Shown one piece after another: positions 9,820 to 20,900 of a DNA stretch of 26,782 nucleotides. This DNA is from Didymodactylos carnosus. Its lineage: Eukaryota > Rotifera > Eurotatoria > Philodinida > Philodinidae. Where the stretch lies: positions 1 to 26,782 of the forward strand of contig CAJNOQ010002028.1 of NCBI GenBank assembly GCA_905250885.1, in the 5' to 3' direction. A program made the position numbers and the translations under genes. The notes beneath the pieces are model-generated. The model made no database searches and was not told where the DNA came from. It was given only the letters and a program-made list of their open reading frames with translations. Positions within the stretch are counted from its first letter, which is position 1. Each line of letters starts with the position of its first letter.

Positions 9820-11873
9820 GTAGGGTAAGTTTGATTAATTACGTTTATTATTTATATCTTTCAAATAAAAGATAGAGAACGTACCCTTACTCCTACATAT
9901 TGTAGCGTGAGGAGTAAAAATATTGAGTTAGAAAGAATTAATGTCTGTTCACGGATACTCGAGCGTGTGTAATTTGAGAATGTATTAAAAGAACACTACA
10001 AGACTCAGTTCCGTTCATGATTAGTTTTATTCGATGAAAATTATTGTCTGTCAGAAACACAACTTGTACATCGAACACTAAAGAATGCTACTTTTTGTGT
10101 ATTAACATATTGTTCTCAGTCTTTTTCCGTAGAGAGTAATATTTAACGTCCTGTTTATGGATAGCTAGCCTGAAAACATGAGAAAAAGTCCACAGCACTC
10201 TTCATGACCCCATACAGTTCGAAGACCTTATGGATAGGTTACACAAAATAATCATTCGCAAATGTCTACTTCTATCATCATTTTCATAATGGACTAAATA
10301 TAAAGATGACATGACAGTTTCTCTTCTCTCTTCTTGTCTCATCCTATTATGTATACAACAGAAGTAGAATGTTTAACGTTTGTTTCTGGCACTTTACAAT
10401 AGGGAATCGATAACGAGCAGTGTCAAAACGCAACAAAACGTCAGCACTTTTAAATACATTTAATAGAGTATCATCTCAGTAGACTATTTCATCGTTTCCC
10501 ACGTCTGTTTACCACATACCTAATTTCTAACATAAATAGATTTGTCACATTCAAACATATATTTTTATATTTGTTTAAAGGTATTACCCTCTTTTTTCAA
10601 CTTATTAGAAAATGTGAATTTCAACGGCCGATTGGACTGGATGTTTTACCGAAGATACTTCAGATCCAATTTCAGATTCTAAATTTGTTTCCAAAAAAAT
10701 ACGTTTTTCTTTTTCATATATTCGATCAATGCTTAAAATCTTATGTAGCACATCTTTGTTTGACTTTAAAAACTCTCTCACACTGAAAGTTGACGTTGAA
10801 AATATTTATAGATCAGTTAGAATCTAAGATAATGTCTGAAGTATCTCTGGTAAAAGTCTTGGTTTGATCAGACATGAATTGCCGCATTTTTCAACAAGGT
10901 CGAAAAAAAGAGCGAATACCCGTAAACACAGAAAGTATGTACATCTTCTAGTTGTTTCGCGCATAGTGTGTTAGAAAAAAACTGGAAAAATACTTCACTC
11001 ATTAACCAATAAAAGAATAAAGAAATCATATGAGTGAAATCTGGAGTGATATAGACGAGGCTATTAGTTCACCGATACAATGTAAAAAAGAAAGAAAACA
11101 CTGTAAGGAAACAGTGACACAAGTGGAGTGAAGATGATGAAAATGATGAGAGTGATTATATTTTTAGTAGTTCCATCACTAACAAACATAGTTCAACACA
11201 GAAGACGCTAAATTGATCTTCAGAGACTTTTATAATCAAATAAATAGAATATAGAGTTGTTGACAAAAAGAAACGGCTATAGTGATGTAGTCATTTAAAA
11301 GAAACTTTTTTACAAAATTCTATAAATCAAAAACATTAAACGAAGAAAATTCAGTGTACTTTTGCCTTAATATATATAAAATATTTAATATAGTATTATT
11401 AATTAACACGCGTGCTCTTTGCGGTAAAATCTGATGTTATTCGATAGAGCTGGTTTTTGTTTCACACAAAAGTTGCCAACAAACGTCAACATTTCCTTAC
11501 TGTCTTTACATTGTAAAGACAATACCATCATTGTATGACAATGATTACATATTGTCTAAATTCATTAATCTTTCAATATATTCTCACACACATACATCTA
11601 TATACATTACTCGTTTTGATACTATGTGTACAAGAAAATGACGATTATTAAAGACAAATAAAACGAGACATAGAGATAAAAAAAAGAGAAAAGAGAAAAT
11701 GACATGTTTGATTTCATAGATTGATAGAAACGATGAAAAATTAAATTTGTCAATAATATCAGTGATGGAATATTAAATGTTCGTAACAGAATTGATTTGT
11801 ACATGTAAAAAAATCTTGATATTTGAACCTAACTCAACAAAATTGATTAAAGTTTTTTGTATATCTAAATTAT
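9820..11873. other. AT-rich spacer or 5' intron
   Basis: No exon could be placed with confidence. Two neighbouring palindromes occur at 11501-11548 (listed separately). If 9761-9819 is a transporter exon, this is an intron of about 2.1 kb. Confidence 0.35.
11501..11548. repeat. Two adjacent perfect palindromes
   Basis: GTCTTTACATTGTAAAGAC is followed within ten bases by ATCATTGTATGACAATGAT; each reads the same on both strands apart from the centre. They lie about 330 bp upstream of the first likely transporter exon. They could be dimeric protein-binding sites or the core of a decayed foldback. Confidence 0.6.
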
Positions 11874-11960
11874 ATGCCGAATTTTTTGGATATCGAACAG
11901 TCTGGAACAACAGATAAAAGTCATTATGGATCCACACTATCATTATTAGCGATTATTAAG
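11874..11960 (+). CDS. SLC4: SLC4 transporter: probable N-terminal exon
   Basis: ATG at 11874 opens 29 codons ([19 protein letters not shown] and onward) ending at AAG before the donor GTATAC. The next exon starts on a codon boundary, so the phase fits. Alternatively the exon starts at 11901 after the acceptor GAACAG, which would make it internal and link it to 9761-9819. The sequence is poorly conserved in this part of the family, so it cannot be confirmed by motif. Confidence 0.45.
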
Positions 11961-14900
11961 GTATACCTCTATCTTATTCTCTATCTTTCATATGATCAAT
12001 TATGCGAAGACTTTGAGTTTGATGGCAGATTTTCATTTTTACTATTTCTACTGTCCAGAAAAAATATTTCATTTTTTAGCCAAGTCGACAATTATTTAAA
12101 AGTAGAATTACTGAAGATACTGTGCCACAATTGTTTTGTCAATTGGATGTACTTCGAAAGACAGACGAAGAATATTCATATTGGAAAGAAAAAGCCAGGT
12201 AACATTAAATTTAAAGTTTTAACTATAATATTGTAAGCACTTTTACCTCTTACGCCTTTAGATGGGTGAGATTTGAAGAAATCGCCGAAAATGTGTTAGG
12301 AAGATGGTCAAAACCACATGTTGCCACATTGATGCAGACAGCTCTTCTAGACTTGAAAAAATATCTCACATCAGACACTAGTGTTGTTATATTGAATTTA
12401 ACGGTATCAGATTTTTCAAATTTAGCACGTATGTATATCTACCGTAGAGATAATATATTGTCTAACGTCTACCTTTATTGAATAGAGGCAATTGCTCAGG
12501 CATTAGTAGATAATCAATATTTGGACGATCTAACGAAAGCACAAAAGTTAACATGGATATTGGGTTTACCTCATTTTCATCATCATGAAAAACGTTCCGT
12601 GACCAAGACAGCAAGTTCAGTTAGTCTGTCCAGAACTGGTCTTCAACCAACTAATTCAATTACTATGACTAATCTCGTAGGACGAGGTAGATTAACATAG
12701 AGCAGGAAAACTTTACACATTCTTTTGTTGTTCTATTTTGTAGACGATGATTTATCAGAATCAATACTTGCACTGTCAGCGCCTCGTTTACTTAGTAAAA
12801 AACCTAGCACAAATGATATCACATCGGAAATAGACGATCAATCGATTCAAACCGATCATACCAAAGTAGGACGTTTACCATAAATATTTCATATAATTTA
12901 ATTGTAATTTTTGACTAATAGAGTCCTCAGTTATGCAACTTCTCTGACGCTTATATCTCGTTATTAAGTATTTATCCATCTATTTCTGTTTTTTTGTTCT
13001 AGTATTGGTTAAAATTTAATAATAGATTATTTAGAAGGCTGAGCAGAGTTATCGCCGATACATCTGAGCATGTATTTTGTGCTCTTCGTATATGTCTTTT
13101 TCGAAAAACTAATAGCTAATCATTAATAAAGTTTCGGACACTGTTTAGAAAAATAAATCAGCTACTTTAATTGAAAACCACAGTTAGAACAAGTGGAAGT
13201 TAGAATATACTTTCTACTCGTTTTAAGCGTACATAGCTGCATGATGTATTAACACATGAACGCTAGAAATTTTATAAATCGAAATCACAGAGTATGTTTT
13301 CTTTTTTTATAGGAATATAATGTGAAATTACAACGAAAATTAGATTTGAAATCAGAAGGCGCAAGTATTCTAATTTGTCCTGTGAATTTTGTCACTGAAG
13401 CCACAATAGTATTTGTACGTTTGGAGAATGCCATTGAATTACCTGGTTTATTAGAACTTAAATTACATTCACGTTTTGTCGTATTGTTAATTGGTCCTGA
13501 AGAAATCGAAAAGCAAATACTTCAAGTCGGAAGATCAATGGCTACTGTGCTTACCGATGATGTAAGTGAGGTTTCAGAAAAATAAAGTAAATAAAAGATT
13601 GATTTTATCTAGTTAATAACAGATTTGTCGTGAATTTGCCTATTTGTCAAAAGATCCGGATGAAATAGTGCAAATGTTGGACAGGTTTATGAATGATGCC
13701 TACGTAATTCCTCCAAGGTATAGTTTGAGTACAATTTTTGTTGCTTCTTCAACCGTTTATTTTTGATAGCGAATGGGATCCAGCAATTAGAATTGAACCA
13801 CCTGACCAATATATGAGCAAAGTAAAACATAGAAAAAAAAATGATTTACATAATTCTGAGTGGGATAAATTTTCATAAACTTATAGGAACAACGACAAGC
13901 ACCAGAAGATAAAGGTGAAGATATTGAAGTACTTGATTTAACACCACATACAGATCCCAATCTAACAGCATCAAAAAGGTAGCTAACTCAACTATAATTG
14001 AAAAATTAATTTTTCTTTCTGTACTTATTTTCAAAGACCATTTCATGGTTTAATAATGGATTTGCGTAACAAATTACCTTATTATGTATCCGATTTCACA
14101 GATTGTGCTAGTTTACAATGTTTAGCGACAACACTATATTTATATCTCGTTTGTTTATGTTCTGTGGTGGCATTTGGAGGAATGCTAGGCACAGCAACAG
14201 ATAACTATATGGTATTAAAAAACGTCTGTTATTTTCTCACCTCTAGACTAGAACGTGTTTCCCATTTAGGCTACTATGGAATGTATTCTAGCTGCTTCTA
14301 TTTGCGGCGTTATATTTGCTCTGTTTTCCGGACAACCATTAAATATCCTATCAGCAACTGGACCCATGTTAATATTAGAAAGAATATTGAAAAATTTATG
14401 CAGGTATGAATGCATTTTCAAATGTTTCAATCTTTTCCTTTATTTCACTGAGATACACGTTAATTGCTGACAGTTCATTCTATTTGACAGCGTTCATAAA
14501 TATATTGATTAGTCTTAATTTATATTTATACTTTCAATTCAGGTGTATGTAATGATAAAATTATGTTTTTCCAAATTCCATGTAAGATTCAAATCGCATC
14601 TTCCTGATCTGTTATTGAAAGAACCTTATGAGATCTTTTGACAAGAAATGCTATGATTTATGTAAGACCTCTTAAATTCTTGCCAATGAGGCTTGCTAAC
14701 TCATTCATATTTCTTATCAAGAGATTAGACAAATCTTACAAGATCATATGATTTCTTGTCATAGAAACTTGTAAGAGTTTGTACGATATATATAGTATAT
14801 GGCTATTTAAAATATCATCCTTGTGAGTAAACTTTCAAACCTTATTTTTCTTCGACGTCACTTATCAGCTGTGTACAAGTTCAGTGCATGAGTATAGCGA

Positions 14901-17900
14901 ACGTGACAAAACATGATCCTCAAACCTTTATGTTCCTATCTATACTAAAAACCATTCTAGAGAGTAAAAGAAATATTTTGAAGAGGTTTGTGAGAAGAAC
15001 CAGGTAAATGCTCTGCAAGATTTGATGAAATATTATGAGATCTTGTGATTTTCTCGTATATTTATACGAGCTCTTGTCATAAGATTTTACAAGATCTTAT
15101 GAAATCTCGCTTCTGTTTTGCTATTTTGGCAGCAACTCTTTTTGAAAATTCCAACTTTGCTCGATTATAACGATGAAACTATAAACTATTATTCGTTGAG
15201 CTCGCCACAGGTTTTGTAGAGCTCACTTTATTTTACAAAATGAGACGACTCTAAGCTCTCCGCAATGTCTCCTCCTAAATTTGTAAGCTTAGCAGCGTAG
15301 CAAAATGGTAGCTCAGAGACATCTACTTGCGATCTTCATGTACAGAAGATTATACTCAATATTTAGTATCTTACGTAATCTTGAACAAGATCAGAGAAGT
15401 ACATTGTCTGATGCAGAGCTTGCCGCTAGAGTTGCAAATGTATTGCAAATGTATGTAACCTGTTGCGCATCTTTAATATACATTCACAGCAGTACAACAC
15501 TCAATTACTATTTATTTAGAAAGTAAAGAGACGAAGAAAAGTACAGTTTGATTCAAGAGAATATATGAATTCATTATACAATTTTTGTTTATCATTAATG
15601 ATATCGTTATTTCACGCGTTAGTTACAGCCGGTTAAACGATTTTAATTCATTTGCCTTCATTTTTGGTGGATGATGTAAATTTAATGATAACGTCTACTT
15701 GTAGTTGATGAGATTTTAGATAGTTTACTTTTTGTCACCAATAAATCCCACAAGCAACTTCATTCGATATCATATTGTTTAAGAGAATCCATTCAATCAT
15801 TTTTCATCTTGTTACAGAATCGTAATCATAAATCGTAGAGAGGTAAAACTTTTGGTACAGCTTAAAATAACATATTGTATATTATTTACCCGAACTTCTA
15901 GAGTCATTTTTGTCTAGGTTTCATAGATAACCAGGTTTTTCATTGTGTATCGTCTTTCCCCATCGAAGATATATCCGTCCAGGTTCGAATTTTTACGACA
16001 GATACTAGACATCTATACACTCGAGTGTTTTTCGATTTATTCTCTTCGACTAAAAAGATACAGATGTCGTCACCTAGATACTGTGGACTTATCTTAACAT
16101 GAACGGTTTTCAAAAAATTATTGTTTCGAACAGGCGGAAGTCTCAAGTCTTGTTTCTTCATTCTCAACTTTTGAATGAGGAGAATAAATTATGATTTCTT
16201 TAATAAGAGAATAATCTATGATTAATGGAGTAGCTACATGCATTCGACATTAAGAGGTGTTTATTTCTTAAGTCTCCTAGACACAAAGGTATTGTTCTTT
16301 CTAGGGATTTCCATTTAAATTTCATGGAATTTCGTTTATGGATCGGTATCTGGATCTTCATATTGCTTCTTATATTTGTCATATTTAACTTAAGTTTTCT
16401 CGTTCGTTACATAACTCGTTTTACCGAAGATTGTTTTGCCTCATTAGTAGCAATCATCTTCATTATGGATGCCATCCGAGAGACAATGAACATTAAAAAG
16501 GATTATCCGGTTAATTACTGGCCAGATATTCTAGTTGATCATACGTGTTCATGTGTATTCTCGAATATAACAACATTGTCTACGACAAACGATACTGTTT
16601 ATCATTTATTTGTCAACACTAATTCAACAGTGTTGAATAAAACAACGCAAATCTTATGTAAAAAATTAGGCGGTGTTTTGACGGGTTCCGGTTGTTCAAC
16701 TCCATTTTATCATTCAGATATTTTCTTTTTCTCGTGTTTGTTATTTATTTTTACTTTTTTTATTTGCATGGTGCTTAAAGAATTTCGCGATTCGCAATTC
16801 TTACCAACAAAAGTAAGACAATAAAGTGAGTGGAAAGAAATCGTTATTTGACAAATTATTTCGTTCTATTCTAGATTCGAACAAGTATTAGTGATTTTGC
16901 TGTTTTAATTACCATTATAGCCATGTCAGGATGGGATGCCTATCTGGGATTAGCAACTCCAAAACTCCTTTTACCAAATGAATTCAAAGTAAAAGACAAT
17001 TAATCATTAAGAGAAATATTTATTATCGATAAAGATAGACAAATATAAAGTTTTCCTTTTTCTATTTATTAATTATTTTCTCTAGCCTACGAGACCACAT
17101 GATCGAGGATGGTTTGTTCCATTTTACTCTGGAAAAAATTCAGTTTGGACAATACCTGTGGCTATACTACCGGCATTAATAGGAACAATTCTAATATTTA
17201 TGGACCAACAAATAACAGCTGTCATTATTAACCGTAAAGAATTTAAATTGAAAGTAAGTGTCTATATAGTTGTTGATGATGTTTAAAAAAAAATTATCTA
17301 ATTTATGTAGAAAAAAAGCGGTTATCATTTGGATATGTTTATACTATCACTCACAATATTGTTCTCATCTTTATTGGGTCTACCATGGTTCGTCGCCGCA
17401 ACTGTTCTTGCTCTTTCGCACGTCAATGCATTGAAATTAATGTCGGAAAATACAGCACCAGGAGAAAAACCAAAATTTGAAGGCATACTGTAAGATGTGA
17501 TGTTACGACAGTTTGATATCAACATAAATTAAATGTTGTTTTTCTATACAGTGAACAACGAGTCAGTAGTTTATTGATGGCAATATTAACTGGTCTCAGT
17601 GTCTTTTTTACGAAAATTTTGAGAGTATGTTCTAATATATTATTGTGTTGCTTGTTGTTATACTATATTAACAATTTTAGTTTATTCCAATGCCAGTACT
17701 GTACGGCGTTTTCATGTTTATGGGTGTTTCGGCTTTACGAGGCATGCAGGTAAGAAACGATTGGTAGAATTTTAACGGCTAATTTACAATGTAATTTAGA
17801 TTTTTGATCGTGTATTATTGATATTTATGCCATCAAAATATCAACCGGATCATCCCTATTTACGCCATGTAACGATTATGCGTGTCCATCTTTTTACAGG

Positions 17901-20900
17901 AATTCAAATTCTAGCTTTAGCTGGAATGTTCGTTGTTAAAAGTGTTAAATTAATTGCAATTGGATTTCCATTATTGGTAAGAATATCTATGAACGATTAA
18001 ACACTTTTGCATTTTGTATAACTTATAAAAGGTACTTGCAACATGTTTTATCCGTAAATTAATGGACAAAATATTTACACAAGAAGAACTCTATTGGTTA
18101 GACGATATTTTACCCGGAAAAGACTTAGGAGTTGTTCGACGAATGTCAGCTACACGAAATGTTCATATATCAAAAGATGACGTCGAATATGACCAAAAAG
18201 AAGGAATTACAGTAAGTTTTACACTATACCAAAATATCTGTTTCCTCTTTGTATTGTAAAAGTAATTTTAGCCTCCACCTGATATGTATTCATCGGAAGA
18301 GATCCTTGACTATCCGAGTGCATCATTCAGAAATTTGCATAGTATTCAAGAGGTGACATATTTTCAAAAAGATAAAATTAGCTTAAATAAAAATATACGC
18401 TAGAATCATAAAAAGAAAAGAAATGGAATTCTTTTCAAACGAAGTCCATTTCCAAAACTTTATCCATTACCGAGTAATGGATGAAGTTTTAGGCTGCATG
18501 AGATAATCTTTTTTTCAACATAATGCAGGGTGTTTACCATGCAAAAATTTTTTTATCGATAGTGGTTGTACATGTCTGTGCACCAATGCCGAACAATTAT
18601 TTTTCGGGACACCGATGCGCACCGGTGCCAAACAAGTACTCATAGAGTACACTTTATATAGGCATGAGTGTGCCCCGATGGGAGAACGTTTTCAGTCACC
18701 GTTTTGTTTTGTCAACGTTCGTCTATATGAAAATCCTAGTATACTTATAATACTTCAGTTGTATTTTTGACTTTCCTTCTCATAAGAGAAGTACCGTGGT
18801 AGTGTCTCATGGTTATGGCACGACAATTTGGTACTGATATATATATATATCAGTGCTGAACTCTGATTAATACAAAATTAACTAAAAGCAACTATGATAA
18901 AAACTAATGTATGACTAAATAATTTTCAGTGCAGCACTGGTAAAAATCAATATGGTACTACCAGTGCGCATGAATGTCAGTTGATACTGGTTCGACACTT
19001 GCTAGGCATCGGTTAGCACTGGTAGTGCCATATTGTTTTTTTTACCAATGCTGAACTGAAATATTTTTGGTAGGACAGTGAAAATTTTTTTAAAGACTAA
19101 CACTGAGATATCGTCAATAAATAAAAGATAAATAACATTAGATTTATACTTTCAAAGAATGAACTAAAGCTTATTTTATAACTGATAACTGATAAAAAAC
19201 ATCTTGGTTAGTGTAAAGTAAAGTGTGCATGTGATGATAATCCATAGTATTTGCTGCTCACTTGCATATCTCATATTTTTAGGAACAAATAAACAAACTG
19301 TCAAGCGGTCAGAATAACGAACACAAAGCACCCCTAATTATCGTTACAGAAGATGTATGCGAGGAGGGAAATTATGTAAATAAAATATGCTTTTTAGAAG
19401 TAATACGCTTCTATCTTTCTACTTTTTGGAGATTGGTTCGAATTTCTATGGTAGAAGTTTAGTAGTTTAGATAAACCTTAAACTATTAGTATTACGCATT
19501 TTTTAAAAGAATACGTGTTATTTTTCAATAACTTTTTGTGGTAACTACTAATAGTCAAGCAATAGCGCTCCTAGGAAATGCGGCACCACATCAACGATGG
19601 AAATTAGAGATCGCTTGGGTCTTATTTTGAATGACACTCGAGACCCGTTAGAGAGATATGAAGAAAATCATTTCAAGAGATGACCTTCTATTCCAACAAA
19701 TTCAAGTTTATGGGGCAAGGCGGTATGAGGAACCTAGCCAAATGCTTTGAAAGATCAAAGCTCAGACTCAAACAACATCCTGTATCATTTACGGTTTTAA
19801 ATAGGCAATGAATAATGATGAGTAAAGAGTCAGTTGTTGAGGAAGAAGGGCGGAAATTGAACTAAGATGCGGACAAAAGGTTATTGTCAGGAAGAAATTA
19901 AGCCAGTGTTTATGAATTATTTTTCAAATAGCTTACAGACCACGTAGATAAAGTACGAAGATAGAACAATAGTTAGAAACGAGAGAACTCGCACCTTTTT
20001 TATGGATAGTACTACAATAGCGGTTTTCCACTATTAGGGAAATTAACTTGTCTTCATAGTACATTGCAAATGTGTAATAATTGTTTGCCACATTTTGAAG
20101 AATTTTAAAGGAAGACCATCGATCTCTGTACTTTGAGAGTTTGACATACACTTTACGGTATCGTGAATATCACTGGTAGAAATACTTATATCAGCCAAAA
20201 TATTTGTCTGACTGTGGGATTGAGAAAAGGTAGTTGAATGTGAACTAACAGACACACGAGGATTAAAGTATTTATTGAACATGTCATATCGAAATTTGAC
20301 CAAAAGAGAGGTGATTTCTTTTTAAACACTGAGAGGATTTTCTTGAAATGTAATTTTTTACCGCTGCGAACAGAACAAATGACTTCATTACGAAGTGATT
20401 TAAAAAATTGAACATCGGAAAGCGATGAAGTAGACTTTAAACGACGAAAATTTTTGTTTCTTTTTATGATTAGCGTGCGAGTAGAATGAGCTGGACAAAA
20501 GACAGGTTTACGAACAAGAAGAATACACTTATTGGAAACAAAACTTTCAATAAACTTATCACCATGTGCAAACTAAATATCAATAGCAGCTAAGGGACCA
20601 ATGGTGAGAAAAAAGTTGTCTGAAATTTTGGGAAGAGCATTACAGAGTATAAGAAGAAGAGCATCAGCAATTCCTAATCTAAAAGTAACTGTAGTTCCCA
20701 TTCGAATTAACTAGAACTTGCGAGCCTTTCTTGTTCCTATGAACGTGAACTGTTGGATCGTTCCTATGATAGTTCAGGAACAATAACTGAAAAGTGATAA
20801 CCGTTCAATAAGACACAGACCTTTCACTAGTTAGTTTTACAAAATTATATTTAGAAAAATCTATTCGAATATAGGTATGTTATAAACAGAAATATCAATG

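Larger units (their letters stand above)
18353..19282 (+). other. Intron enlarged by GTGCCAxx-type repeats
   Basis: It contains the foldback 18927-19061, a (TA)n palindrome at 18834-18855 and diverged direct repeats of ACCAATGCCGAAC / ACCAATGCTGAAC (18577 and 19048). No coding sequence is recognised. An intron of 930 bp is large for this gene. Confidence 0.6.

Noticed and set aside
14247..14269. Alternative acceptor at 14246 for the second membrane exon
   Set aside because: It would place a stop codon within the helix; the acceptor at 14269 restores the conserved sequence.
17325..17525. Minus-strand open frame
   Set aside because: It is the antisense of a well-supported transporter exon.
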